From Phycisphaeraceae bacterium (lineage in GTDB: Bacteria; Planctomycetota; Phycisphaerae; Phycisphaerales; UBA1924): a DNA stretch of 47,035 nucleotides. Both the position numbers and the translations under genes were made by a program. Each line of letters starts with the position of its first letter. Within the stretch, counting starts at the first letter, position 1. The DNA lies in NCBI GenBank assembly GCA_019636535.1, contig JAHBXK010000027.1, positions 1 to 47,035 on the forward strand, written 5' to 3'. The notes under the pieces were generated by a model, which saw only the letters and a program-made list of their open reading frames with translations, was not told where the DNA came from and did no database searches. Positions 30,710 to 39,204 of the stretch are shown here, one piece after another.

Positions 30710-31183
30710 ATGCCGACAGCCAACCACCGCCTCCTCGCTCTTCGCACCCTCGACGGCGTCGTCGCCGAGGCCGAGCGGCTCGCCCGCGCCGATGCGGCGG
30801 GCACGCTCAAGGCCCACGGCAACTGGACGCTCGGCCAGACCCTCGGCCACCTCGCCGCGTGGATGGAGTACCCGTACGACGGCTACCCAGACGGCGTCGA
30901 TCCGCCCTGGCTCATCAGGACCATCTGCCGACTGTTCAAGCGCCAGTTTCTCGGCAAGCCCATGAAGCCCGGCTACCGCCTGCCCGGTGCGCCGCAGGGC
31001 ACGTACGGCACCGATCCCATGTCCACCCAGGCCGGTCTGGAGCGCCTGCGAAGCGCTGCCGAACGCATGGCTTCCACCCCGCCGAGCGTGCCGAACCCCA
31101 TTTTCGGACCCATGGCGCACGAAGAGTGGATCGCGATGAACGTTGGGCACGCCAACCTGCACCTGGGTTTCTTTGAGGGTTGA
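30710..31183 (+). CDS. DUF1569 protein (DinB-like), copy 2
   Basis: The 157-residue protein is a paralogue of its upstream neighbour: NWTLGQTLGHLAAWMEYPYD corresponds to the same segment of copy 1, and FGPMAHEEWIAMNVGHANLH matches its C-terminal histidine motif. It differs by a basic middle (ICRLFKRQFLGKPMKPGYRL). The two genes lie in tandem with a 25-bp gap and are probably co-transcribed. Divergence suggests an old duplication with separate substrates. Confidence 0.8.
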   Translation: MPTANHRLLALRTLDGVVAEAERLARADAAGTLKAHGNWTLGQTLGHLAAWMEYPYDGYPDGVDPPWLIRTICRLFKRQFLGKPMKPGYRLPGAPQGTYGTDPMSTQAGLERLRSAAERMASTPPSVPNPIFGPMAHEEWIAMNVGHANLHLGFFEG

Positions 31184-31227
31184 GGGTTTTTGCCGGTTGC
31201 CGGACCCTGAAACCGGGGTATCTTGAA

Positions 31228-31349
31228 GGCTCTCTCTCGCGTTCATCCGGTCTGTCCACGTGCATGCGTTGCTTCCGCGGCTGGCGATTGCCGGCCGGTA
31301 AGACTGCGCACCGCTTATCCGAACGCGAGAGGGAGACCGGAGGTCTCCC
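31228..31349 (+). promoter_or_regulatory. Riboswitch-like leader with mutually exclusive stems
   Basis: A long closing stem pairs 31228-31244 (GGCTCTCTCTCGCGTTC) with 31321-31338 (GAACGCGAGAGGGAGACC), 15 or more pairs with one G-U and one bulge. It encloses about 76 bases, including a GGCTGGC/GCCGGCC hairpin (31279-31296). The end of the closing stem, GGGAGACC (31331-31338), can instead pair perfectly with GGTCTCCC (31342-31349). That traps the ribosome site GGAGG (31339-31343), six bases before the ATG. The two structures exclude each other. I do not recognise the enclosed part as a known aptamer class. Confidence 0.6.
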
Positions 31350-32039
31350 ATGCCGCATCGGTTCACCCTGTCTCGGATCACCAGGCCCAGCGCCGTCCGC
31401 GCATGCCTGCTCGCCGCGATGGCGTCGCTGCCGCTCACCGCGCCGGCCTCGGCCGTCAGCGTCGGCATGCTGACGGATTTCGAGGACGGTCTGACCGCCG
31501 GGTGGCTCGGTTCGGGCATGCCCAGCGTGATGTCGGAAGGCGGACGGACGTTCCTTCGCGCAACTTCCTTCGGTGGCAGCGGACCCGGCTCTCACATGGC
31601 CGTCCACAACTTCTCGACCTGGCGCGGCAACTACCAGGCCGGCGGCGTCACCTCCGTGCAGGTCGATATCGCCAACTTCGGTAACGCCGCGATGTTCATG
31701 CGGGCGGTTCTGCACGGGAGCGACGGCACGCGGTTCACATCCACCATCGGCCAGGACGTTCCCGCCGACGGTGTGTGGCGAACCTACACCTTCAGTCTCG
31801 CCGAGTCGGACCTGACGCGTGTCCTGCAGTCGGCCAGTTACGCGAGCGTGATCACGAACGTCGACCGCCTGATGTTCCGGCACGACGCGTCGACGCCCTC
31901 CTCGGGCGGGAGCTCGATCGCCACGACGGCGGGCTACGACAACATCCGGGCCATCCCGGCGCCCGGCGCGGCGATGTTCGCGGTCATCGGTGGGGCGTGG
32001 CTCAGCGCTGGCAATCGTCGCAGACGCCGTGGAGCGTGA
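31350..32039 (+). CDS. Secreted PEP-CTERM-like protein
   Basis: The 229-residue protein has a signal peptide (ending PLTAPASA near residue 35), a mid-section resembling a carbohydrate-binding-like jelly roll (DFEDGLTAGWLGSG, GVWRTYTFSLAESDLTRVL), and a C-terminal sorting signal: IPAPGAAMFAVIGGAWLSAG followed by NRRRRRGA. The PAPG motif, hydrophobic helix and arginine cluster make a PEP-CTERM-type tail processed by exosortase-like systems, common in Phycisphaerae. A good ribosome site lies in the switch-like leader upstream. The 3' end overlaps the convergent Fur-like gene by 38 bp. Confidence 0.8.
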   Translation: MPHRFTLSRITRPSAVRACLLAAMASLPLTAPASAVSVGMLTDFEDGLTAGWLGSGMPSVMSEGGRTFLRATSFGGSGPGSHMAVHNFSTWRGNYQAGGVTSVQVDIANFGNAAMFMRAVLHGSDGTRFTSTIGQDVPADGVWRTYTFSLAESDLTRVLQSASYASVITNVDRLMFRHDASTPSSGGSSIATTAGYDNIRAIPAPGAAMFAVIGGAWLSAGNRRRRRGA

Positions 32040-32547
32040 CGTCCTGCCGCGTCACGCGGAACCGGGTGAGCGCGCTGTCGCGATCCGCAGCACGGCCCGA
32101 CTTGGTCACGACCGACACCTCCGCGCCCTCGATGCACTCGACACGCCCGCAGGCATCGCACACCACGTGCGGGTGGTCGTGGTCGTGATCCTCGCCCCGG
32201 CAGTGCGAGTGGTCGGTGAGTGAGTAACGAAAGACGCGGTCGCCGGTGTCGACGCGGTGGGCCAGGTTGGCCTCGACCAGCGCGTTGAGCGTGCGGTAGA
32301 CCGTCACGCGATCCGTCTTTCCCCCCCCCGCTTCCGCTCGGGCTCGACGGACGGACCCGGCACCGGACGGGTTCGCGGCAGCGCTCCGGTTCAACCGGTC
32401 GATCAGTTCGCCCGCGGTGAGCGCCGAGTCCGACTCGACAAGCTCCCTGATCACGCGAAGCCTCGGCTCGGTCGCGCGCAGCCCAGCGCGCCGGAGCATG
32501 CCGCCGGGCGAGTGGTCTTCGTGCTCGTGGTGGGCTGTGTGCTTCAT
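32002..32547 (-). CDS. Fur-family metal regulator with an insertion in the DNA-binding domain
   Basis: The 181-residue protein has the Fur winged helix (LRATEPRLRVIRELVES, VTVYRTLNALVEANLAHRV), the metal-sensing segment HSHCRGEDHDHDHPHVVCDACG, and a terminal CDDC structural zinc pair. A roughly 25-residue Ala/Gly/Arg-rich insertion separates the first helices from the VTVYRTLN recognition helix; it contains a run of nine G on the coding strand (complement of 32321-32329). The N-terminal His/Glu-rich peptide (MKHTAHHEHEDHS) may bind metal. His-rich sensing fits Zur or Fur; which metal cannot be decided. The ATG at 32547 is chosen at this His-rich start. Confidence 0.85.
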   Translation of the reverse strand: MKHTAHHEHEDHSPGGMLRRAGLRATEPRLRVIRELVESDSALTAGELIDRLNRSAAANPSGAGSVRRARAEAGGGKTDRVTVYRTLNALVEANLAHRVDTGDRVFRYSLTDHSHCRGEDHDHDHPHVVCDACGRVECIEGAEVSVVTKSGRAADRDSALTRFRVTRQDVTLHGVCDDCQR

Positions 32548-32656
32548 AAAACGCGGAAATGACCGCTGGGGCGCGTTGCCCCATCGGCGGGATCCGTTGT
32601 GACATTGTTGCACCGGTGATCGAGATGGCGGAGCGACGGCCGGTGAGCGGGCCCTT

Positions 32657-33049
32657 TCAGGCCGCTGCGCGGTACCGGCCCGTGGCGAAGTGCCGGAGCA
32701 AACGGTCTCGGTCGCCCGCCCGGGCGAAGTGGGAGAAGACCGCGGCCATCTTGTACGGCGCGGGCTCTTCCTCGTCCTCGATCCACACCACCGTCGCGAA
32801 GACGAAGACGCTCCGGCCGGGCCCGAGGTCCTCGGCGTCGGCGGTGGGGAGCGTGATCTGCAGGGCGATCCTGGTGCCGGGCGCCACCGGCTTGTCGAGT
32901 TCGAATCGCAGTCCGCCCTCGGAGATGTCGTAGGCGTGCCCCTCGAGGTCGAAGGACTCGGAGTCCATCGTCCGAGCCGAGATCGGCGTGTACATCGGTT
33001 CGAGCACGAACCGCGGGAAACGCCGACGATCGATCATCCGGGTGCTCAT
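32657..33049 (-). CDS. PilZ-domain protein, predicted c-di-GMP binder
   Basis: The 130-residue protein is a single PilZ domain. DRRRFPRF supplies the RxxxR motif and YDISEGGLRFEL the (D/N)xSxxG motif, together the cyclic-di-GMP-binding signature. The ATG at 33049 is preceded by GGGAGGTG, one of the strongest ribosome sites in the window, so the much longer upstream open frame is rejected. It may control envelope or motility functions in response to c-di-GMP; no target is encoded next to it. Divergent from the unknown secreted protein gene. Confidence 0.9.
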   Translation of the reverse strand: MSTRMIDRRRFPRFVLEPMYTPISARTMDSESFDLEGHAYDISEGGLRFELDKPVAPGTRIALQITLPTADAEDLGPGRSVFVFATVVWIEDEEEPAPYKMAAVFSHFARAGDRDRLLRHFATGRYRAAA

Positions 33050-33235
33050 GATCACCTCCCAAGAGGGCTCGCTCGCGCGGCTCAGCGCCAGCGCGGTGGG
33101 GGTGATATCGGGCGTCGCCGTCGGACGCTCCACCGAATCGCGGGCGATACCGACAAAGTCCGACACCGAGGTCCGAACGATGCCCGGATCAGGGGACGAC
33201 GCGCAGAATCGGCCCGCGCCGGTTGGGGCTTGAGC

Positions 33236-33958
33236 GTGGGAAGCGTCGATACCCTTGTCCGAGTGCGACATCGAACCCCCAGAGCACGCTCGGTCTTTGC
33301 CGGAGTCCTTGCCGCCGGGACGTCGGCCGCGCTGGTCGCGGCGATCGCCTCGGACCTGCACGCCCAGGACAAGGGGCTGTCGCCCGTCGACCGACGGGTG
33401 CACCTCAAGCCCGTTGACCCCAGGTACGAGGACGTCGGGCCGCTGGGTGTGAGCCTGCTCCGGCTTCGGCCCGACCTTCGCGAGCCGCAGGACTTCGATC
33501 GGGTGTATCGCGTGGCGGGCGCCGCGGGCGGTGACGACCAGAAGTTCGCCAGAATCTCCGGCGCGCTCGCCGCGGTCTTTCCCCGCTCGCAGTACAGCAC
33601 CACGAAATCAGGTGTGCGGATCGACGTGCCCGCCGGGACGGTCTTCTACATCGGTGGCGTTCCCGCGGAGCAGCGCTTGGCGGACATCACCCAGCCGCAC
33701 TCCGCCGATGCCGTTGAGTTTGACACGAACCTGATCGACGCGACGACCTTCCGCCGGAGCGAGCCCACGCCGACGCTCCGCCTCGACGGCCTGAGCCGGA
33801 CCGATCGTGTGACGCTTTCCGAGCGGCCCGCGCAACCGGAACTCGCCCAGTACCCCGTTCAACCACGGACGGTCTTCGGCACCGAGCCGTACCGCGCAGA
33901 GCGGCTGCGGTCTCTGTTGCGTGCGGCGGTCGAGGCGCGAACTTCGGCGGATCGATGA
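33236..33958 (+). CDS. Secreted protein of unknown function
   Basis: About 240 residues from the GTG at 33236; a GTG at 33263 would start closer to the signal sequence. The N-terminus has an arginine cluster then AGVLAAGTSAALVAAIA and a likely cleavage at LHAQ-D. The mature part is charged with no recognised domain; segments such as DFDRVYRVAGA and VRIDVPAGTVFYIGG look like a small beta-rich fold. I do not recognise a family. It lies opposite the PilZ gene and is followed by the convergent lipase gene four bases later. Confidence 0.55.
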   Translation: MGSVDTLVRVRHRTPRARSVFAGVLAAGTSAALVAAIASDLHAQDKGLSPVDRRVHLKPVDPRYEDVGPLGVSLLRLRPDLREPQDFDRVYRVAGAAGGDDQKFARISGALAAVFPRSQYSTTKSGVRIDVPAGTVFYIGGVPAEQRLADITQPHSADAVEFDTNLIDATTFRRSEPTPTLRLDGLSRTDRVTLSERPAQPELAQYPVQPRTVFGTEPYRAERLRSLLRAAVEARTSADR

Positions 33959-33962
33959 GCGA

Positions 33963-34778
33963 TCAGTCGCGCGGCGGCGGTCCGCGATCGATGAACCTCG
34001 CAAGCGGAGGTTCGGGCTCACCGCGCAGTCTCGCGGCGATGTCGGCGAGGATCCGACGGTCCTGCGCGATCGTCAGGTGGCTGAGCACGCGCGGGCCGCT
34101 GAGCCAGATGGGCTCTCGCCCCGCCGGCGCCGACCGTGTGGCCCCGACGAACTCGTCGTACAGCCGCGCGTAGCAGACCAGTTCGTACTCCGCACGGGGC
34201 AGTTCGTCGTCGAGCGCCGACAGGAATCGACTGCCGGGCTTCATGTCGCGAGCAGCGCGATCGACGGCGATGCGATCGGCGAGCCAAGCGCCCCGATGGG
34301 GCGTGCCGATGGTGAAGAGCCGGCGCAGATTCAGCCGGGGATGGCTGCGCATCAGGCGCGGCGAGGCCGCGTAGCGGCAGACCAGCCCGCCCATCGAGAC
34401 GGCGATCGCGTCGACTTCCACGGTCCGGTCGGGCTGTTCGTTCGGCCAGCGTCCTCGCACACGCTCGACCATCCTTCGGGCGATGGCGTCGAAGTCGGTC
34501 TGCGTGGGGAAGGCGTGCGGGAGAAAGCCGCTGCGTGCCGGTTCCGCACGGAAGAGCGGTGAGAGGTTGGCGATGATGTTCGCCGGGAGGACGTTGAGCG
34601 CGTGCCAACCGGACACGACGACAACCGGGCGCTCCAATGGCCTGGGCGAGGCTCGGAACTCGGCGAGCAGCCGCTCGGCGGATTCGGTGGTGAAGTCGTT
34701 GGGGTCTGCGCTGCGCGATCCAACTCCGCGCAGCCACCGGCCGACCCACGCCCGCTCCAGCCACAACGGCATGAACAT
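33963..34778 (-). CDS. Alpha/beta-hydrolase, lipase-like, cytosolic paralogue
   Basis: The 271-residue protein has PVVVVSGWHALNVLPANII, a nucleophile elbow AVSMGGLVCRYA (G/A-x-S-x-G variant), FTIGTPHRGAWLAD typical of triacylglycerol lipase/PGAP1-like enzymes, and a late LTIAQDRRILADIAARLRGE. It resembles the next gene over its full length (GxSxGG elbow, DRRILADI-type ending), so the two are paralogues in tandem two bases apart. No signal peptide is seen, unlike its partner. Likely an esterase or lipase; substrate unknown. Confidence 0.75.
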   Translation of the reverse strand: MFMPLWLERAWVGRWLRGVGSRSADPNDFTTESAERLLAEFRASPRPLERPVVVVSGWHALNVLPANIIANLSPLFRAEPARSGFLPHAFPTQTDFDAIARRMVERVRGRWPNEQPDRTVEVDAIAVSMGGLVCRYAASPRLMRSHPRLNLRRLFTIGTPHRGAWLADRIAVDRAARDMKPGSRFLSALDDELPRAEYELVCYARLYDEFVGATRSAPAGREPIWLSGPRVLSHLTIAQDRRILADIAARLRGEPEPPLARFIDRGPPPRD

Positions 34779-34780
34779 CG

Positions 34781-35860
34781 TCAGTTCCCCCAGGTGCCGG
34801 TGGACCGGCCCGGTTGCGCACGATCGCGAGCGGGCGCCGACGGGGTCTGTGCGGGCTCGGCCGATGGCTGCGCACCATCGGAACCCGGCACCGGCCCGGC
34901 CGGGAATCGCGTGTAGGCGGGTTCGTTGCGGAGACGCCTGCAGATGTCGGCGAGGATGCGCGGGTCCTTGTACGCGTGGGCGTGGGCGAGCTCGAGGGGC
35001 AGGTTCGAGACCCAGAACGGATGCTCACCCGGCGGGGCGGCCGACTCCGGGCCGACGATGTTGTCCTGAAGTCGCGCGTAGGGGATCAGGACGTACCCGC
35101 GCTGCGAACCCGCCATCGAGTGACCGCCCGTCCCGCTTGCGTCCGCCGGGGCGCCGGTGTGCGGGTTGTTCGCGCTCAGCAGCGTGAGTCCTCGGCTCGC
35201 AGCGCGCTCGTCGCTGATCGCCTTGAGCACGGGCGACCCGCGTCGGATCGCCGCCACGCGCGAGTCAAGCGTCGGTGGCGATGCGGCGTCGCTCCCCGAG
35301 TACGGCACGGAGATGGCGAAGAGCCGGACGACGTTCAGCCGCTTCATGCTCCTCGCCCCTTCGGCCTCTGAAGGATCCACCGCCGCAGCGCGCTCCTCCG
35401 GCTCGAGCGCTGCGTACGAGGCGATCACCCCACCGAGCGAGAAGCCCACCACGTCCACTTCGACGGTCGTATCGGCGTGGTCGCTCGGGAAGCGCTCTTC
35501 GAGCCTGGCCACGACCTTGCGGCGGGACTCCTCAACGGTGGAGGTGCCGAATGGCGAGACCACGATCACGTCAGCGCTGGGGCTGGTGTGCCGTCGGATG
35601 CGGTCGGCCAGATCGTCGGCGACGATCCCAACGTCGAACAGCCCGCCGATGACGACCACGGGTCGAGCGGGCCGAACCGGGTTGGCACGCATGGTCCTGA
35701 GTTCATCCTTCGCCTCGTCGGCGGTGATCGGGAAGGCGGGATTCTCAGCGCGGCCGGTGACACCGCAACCCGAGATCGCGGGCACGCACGCGACCAGCGC
35801 AATCGCCACGCCCAGCATCAAGATCGGCCGTCGGGTGCGTCGGAAGACGGTGGTGATCAT
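34781..35860 (-). CDS. Lipase-like lipoprotein, paired paralogue
   Basis: From the ATG at 35860 the product has 359 residues. It starts with an arginine-rich signal and lipobox (VACVPAISGC), predicting a membrane lipoprotein. The hydrolase part shows PVVVIGGLFDVGIVADDLAD, VDVVGFSLGGVIASYAALE with the GFSLGG elbow, AISVPYSGSDA, and KDPRILADICRRLRNEP matching the paralogue's ending. A Pro/Ala/Ser-rich tail follows. The upstream open frame is rejected because it lacks family similarity and a start signal. The pair may act on the same substrate from two locations. Confidence 0.75.
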   Translation of the reverse strand: MITTVFRRTRRPILMLGVAIALVACVPAISGCGVTGRAENPAFPITADEAKDELRTMRANPVRPARPVVVIGGLFDVGIVADDLADRIRRHTSPSADVIVVSPFGTSTVEESRRKVVARLEERFPSDHADTTVEVDVVGFSLGGVIASYAALEPEERAAAVDPSEAEGARSMKRLNVVRLFAISVPYSGSDAASPPTLDSRVAAIRRGSPVLKAISDERAASRGLTLLSANNPHTGAPADASGTGGHSMAGSQRGYVLIPYARLQDNIVGPESAAPPGEHPFWVSNLPLELAHAHAYKDPRILADICRRLRNEPAYTRFPAGPVPGSDGAQPSAEPAQTPSAPARDRAQPGRSTGTWGN

Positions 35861-35916
35861 CGTGCGTCGATTCGGCTCGGCCGAACGGTTCGATTCGCTC
35901 CGGCGTACTGCGGCGG

Positions 35917-37212
35917 TCACGACCGACCGACGCTCACTCCGACCGGCACGTGCTCCACCTTCCCCGCCGCGATCTTGTCGAACCCGCTGCCGAGTTCGCC
36001 GATCGGGTCCGGCGGCAGGATGTCCACCTTCTTCTCCCCCAGTTTCGCCTCGCCGCGCTTCACCTTCTCCTCGAACGCGACGCATTCCTGCATCAGCCGC
36101 TCGAGGATCTGCTCCTCGGGAACGTTGGCCACGCGCTCGCCCTGCACGTAGATGATGCCCCGTCGATCACCGGCGAAGACCGCGACGTCGGCCCCCTCGG
36201 CCTCGCCCGGCCCGTTCACCACGCACCCCATCACCGCCACCTTCAGCGGCAGTTCGATTCTTTCGAGGCTCTTGCGCACGTCCTGCACGAGCGTGAACAG
36301 GTCCACCTGGATCCGACCGCACGTCGGGCAGGCGATCAGGTCGACGCCCCTGCGCGTGCGGAGCCCCAGGCTGTACAGCAACTCCAGACCGTCCTGCACC
36401 TCGTAGATCGGGTCGTTGGCGTACGAGATCCGCACCGTGTCACCGACGCCGTTGCAGAGCAGGGCGCTCAGCGCTGCGATCGAGCGGATGCAACCGGTCT
36501 CCTTCGGCCCGGCGTGCGTCACGCCCAGGTGCAGGGGATGATCGAACCGCTTGCTGATCTCGGTGTACGCGTCGATCACGATCGTTGCGTCCATGGACTT
36601 GGCGCTGATCGAGATGTCGTGGAAGTCCTGCTCGTAGAAGATGTCGAGGTATTCCTCGAGTTTGGTGATCATGATCGCGAGCAGATACCCGTGCTTGTGC
36701 TCGCCGAACACGGCGCCGAGTTCCTTCATCCGCTTCTGCTTGTCGCGCCGCTCGATGATCGAGCCTTCGTTCACACCCACGCGGATCGGCAGCCCTTTGG
36801 CCTTGCACGCCTGGATCACGTCGATCACCTGCGCCCGGTCGTTGATGTTGCCGGGGTTCAGGCGGATCTTGTGGACGCCCGCCTCCACGGCCTCCAGCGC
36901 ACGCTGAAAGTGGAAATGCACGTCCGCCACGATCGGCACCCGCACGCGGGGGAGGATCTCCCGCAGCGCATCGGTGTCCTTCTTCTCCGGCACGGCCACC
37001 CGCACCACGTCGGCCCCCGCCGCGGCGAGTTTGTTGATCTCCGCCACGCACTTCTCGGCGTCGTGCGTGTACCCGGCGGTCATGGTCTGCACCGAGACCG
37101 GGGCGGGCACGGTCGGGGTTCCATCGCGGTTGGGGAGCCCCCCACCGATCCGGACAAACCCCACACGCTCATCTCCGAGAACGATCTGCCGGGTCGGTCG
37201 ACGCTGCTGCAT
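35917..37212 (-). CDS. ispG: 4-hydroxy-3-methylbut-2-enyl diphosphate synthase
   Basis: The 431-residue enzyme makes HMBPP from MEcPP in the non-mevalonate isoprenoid pathway. It has the TIM-barrel part with VQTMTAGYTHDAEKCVAEIN, PIVADVHFHF, KIRLNPGNIN, VGVNEGS, and a Fe4S4 part with Cys295, Cys298 and Cys330 (ACPTCGR, MGCVVNGPGE) plus Glu337. The ATG at 37212 (MQQRRPTRQI) is chosen because the long upstream frame shows no homology. Length suits the shorter bacterial type. Its promoter lies in a 457-bp gap shared with the divergent alcohol dehydrogenase. Confidence 0.97.
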   Translation of the reverse strand: MQQRRPTRQIVLGDERVGFVRIGGGLPNRDGTPTVPAPVSVQTMTAGYTHDAEKCVAEINKLAAAGADVVRVAVPEKKDTDALREILPRVRVPIVADVHFHFQRALEAVEAGVHKIRLNPGNINDRAQVIDVIQACKAKGLPIRVGVNEGSIIERRDKQKRMKELGAVFGEHKHGYLLAIMITKLEEYLDIFYEQDFHDISISAKSMDATIVIDAYTEISKRFDHPLHLGVTHAGPKETGCIRSIAALSALLCNGVGDTVRISYANDPIYEVQDGLELLYSLGLRTRRGVDLIACPTCGRIQVDLFTLVQDVRKSLERIELPLKVAVMGCVVNGPGEAEGADVAVFAGDRRGIIYVQGERVANVPEEQILERLMQECVAFEEKVKRGEAKLGEKKVDILPPDPIGELGSGFDKIAAGKVEHVPVGVSVGRS

Positions 37213-37669
37213 GGACGATGGTACGCGATGGAGCCGGTCGGAGGATCGGCGGGCATCCCTTCTCGCTCCTCCCCCCCTCCGCCCATCGACCGCACGGTGA
37301 ACATCCGCTCCGACCTCCCTCTCCAAGGCGGCGCTCGCCTGGCGGCGGCGGCGGTCGGAGCGCTGAAAGGTCGCTCGCCGCGCAATCGATCTCAACGTCG
37401 TCTTTGGGCCGAGCGCCCGGCGCTGACTGCCGCAGCGCCGACGGTCGACCGAAGAAGCGCCCGACGCCGAACGGCGAGATCTACACTCCCTTGGGGAGGG
37501 CGCTGTCGATGCCGCCGACCTGCTCGCACGGCGGATCCGTACGCGACTACGCGGGGCTGGCCCGGTCGGCGATGCGAGTCTCCTCACGCGGGCGGGCACG
37601 CCCCGTGGGGCTCGCTGGGACCTCCCGCCTGACCGGCGTCCGCGCCGATCTGTTTCAACGGAGAATCCC
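37213..37669. other. Intergenic gap between ispG and the alcohol dehydrogenase
   Basis: A 457-bp divergent promoter region. Open frames here are arginine- or alanine-rich shadows with no family match. One 7-bp hairpin (GGCGCTG/CAGCGCC, 37419-37439) is visible, and a short poly-C stretch near 37270. Nothing else is supported. Confidence 0.4.
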
Positions 37670-38743
37670 ATGCCCGAGTCCATGAAGTGCTTCGTGATGC
37701 GAGGCATCGGCCGCGTCGGCGTGATGGAGAAGCCCGTCCCGCGCCCCGGCCCTTTCGACGCGATCGTCCGCACCACCGCCGCGCTCATCTGCACCAGCGA
37801 CACCCACACCGTCGCCGGGGCCATCGGCGATCGACACGACCTCACGCTCGGGCACGAGGCGGTCGGCGTGATCCACGAACTCGGCGCAGCGGTGGTCGAG
37901 TCGGGCCGCTTCAAGATCGGCCAGCGCGTCGCCGTCAACGCCATCACACCGTGCTACGCCTGCGACGACTGCCAGCGCGGGTTCTCCAGCCAGTGCGGCG
38001 GGATGCTGGGCGGGTGGAAGTTCGCCAACGTGAAGGACGGCAACATGGCCGAGTACTTCCACGTGAACAACGCCCTGGCGAACCTCGCGCCCATCCCCGA
38101 CGATCTCACCGACGAACAGGCCGCGTACTGCTGCGACATGCTCTCGACCGGCTTCATCGCGGCCGAGCAGGGGAACATCCCCATCGGCGGGAGCGTCGCG
38201 GTCTTCGCGCAGGGGCCGGTGGGCCTGATGGCGACGGTCGGTGCGCGGCTCTGCGGCGCGGGGCTGGTGATCGGCGTCGAGTCGATGCCGCAACGCATCG
38301 CCCTGGCGAAGAGGTACGGCTGCGATGAGGTGATCGACCACACGAAGGAGGACGCGGTCGAGGCGATCAGGCGTATCACCGGCGGCCACGGCGTGGACTG
38401 CGCCATCGAGGCGCTCGGCTCGCCGGGAACCTTCGCGGCGTGCGTCAGCGCCACCCGCCCCGGCGGGACGATCTCGAACGTCGGCTATCACGGAGACGGC
38501 GACAGCGTGCCGATCCCTCGGCTCGACTGGGGCGTGGGGATGAGCGACAAGACCATCCGCACGGCGCTGTGCCCGGGCGGCGGCGAACGCATGGCCCGCC
38601 TCATGCGTCTCATCAGAACCGCCCGCGTCGACCCGCTTCCCATGACCACGCACCGCTTCGCCTTCAAGGACATCCAGCGGGCGTTCGGCATGATGCAGAC
38701 CAAGGAGGACGGGATGATCAAGCCGCTGATCACGTTCGGATGA
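37670..38743 (+). CDS. NADP-type zinc secondary alcohol dehydrogenase
   Basis: The 357-residue protein closely follows the Thermoanaerobacter-type secondary (isopropanol) dehydrogenase pattern: GRVGVMEKPVPRPGPFDAIV, CTSDTHTV, LGHEAVG, SGGMLGGWKF-like CGGMLGGWKFANVKDG, DMLSTGF, GPVGLMATVGA and GGTISNVGYHG. Catalytic zinc ligands are Cys41, His62 and Asp156. Unlike the thermophilic prototype, which lacks them, it retains four structural-zinc cysteines (95, 98, 101, 109). It interconverts secondary alcohols and ketones, probably with NADP, in the cytosol. GGAGA lies just before the ATG. It stands alone, divergent from ispG. Confidence 0.9.
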   Translation: MPESMKCFVMRGIGRVGVMEKPVPRPGPFDAIVRTTAALICTSDTHTVAGAIGDRHDLTLGHEAVGVIHELGAAVVESGRFKIGQRVAVNAITPCYACDDCQRGFSSQCGGMLGGWKFANVKDGNMAEYFHVNNALANLAPIPDDLTDEQAAYCCDMLSTGFIAAEQGNIPIGGSVAVFAQGPVGLMATVGARLCGAGLVIGVESMPQRIALAKRYGCDEVIDHTKEDAVEAIRRITGGHGVDCAIEALGSPGTFAACVSATRPGGTISNVGYHGDGDSVPIPRLDWGVGMSDKTIRTALCPGGGERMARLMRLIRTARVDPLPMTTHRFAFKDIQRAFGMMQTKEDGMIKPLITFG

Positions 38744-38773
38744 GCGTCGAATCCTTGTTAAGGAACCGCACAC

Positions 38774-39148
38774 ATGGACCGTTCTTCACCGCAGTCGTCG
38801 ACCGCCCCGGATCGAGAGGGCGTCAACCCACCCCCACCCGCCGGGCTGACCGAAGATGACCGGGGTCTCCTGGAGATGTTCGCGGACTCGCTGAGAGGTC
38901 CCCGCGGCTGGCTTGTGAAGGCCGCCCTGATCAAGGGCGGGCTCTTCTTCGCGTTCGGTGTGTACTGCGCAGCGCAGGCGATCCTCGCGACCGATGTCCG
39001 GTCGGTTGTCCTGTGGTCGCTCGGCGCCGTCTGGTCGATGGCGGTGATCGTCACGGTGAAACTCTGGTGGTGGATGGAAGTGAACCGCCGGTCGATCCTG
39101 CGGTCTCTCGGCCGCGAATCGACGGGAACGACCCGGTGGAGTTCGTGA
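38774..39148 (+). CDS. Small two-helix membrane protein (DUF6768-like)
   Basis: The 124-residue protein has a Pro/Ser-rich cytosolic start, the stretch LTEDDRGLLEMFADSLRGPR, then two membrane helices (about 48-68 and 75-95) and the terminal motif KLWWWMEVNRRSILRSLGR. The W-x-E-x-NR ending resembles the DUF6768-type small membrane proteins. It starts 30 bp after the alcohol dehydrogenase stop and could be co-transcribed with it and the next lipoprotein. Function unknown. Confidence 0.6.
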   Translation: MDRSSPQSSTAPDREGVNPPPPAGLTEDDRGLLEMFADSLRGPRGWLVKAALIKGGLFFAFGVYCAAQAILATDVRSVVLWSLGAVWSMAVIVTVKLWWWMEVNRRSILRSLGRESTGTTRWSS

Positions 39149-39204
39149 CCGGTCTCCGCGCGGAACGCGGGCGGCGGCGGGGCGTCGAACAATGGAGGTG
39201 CTCG

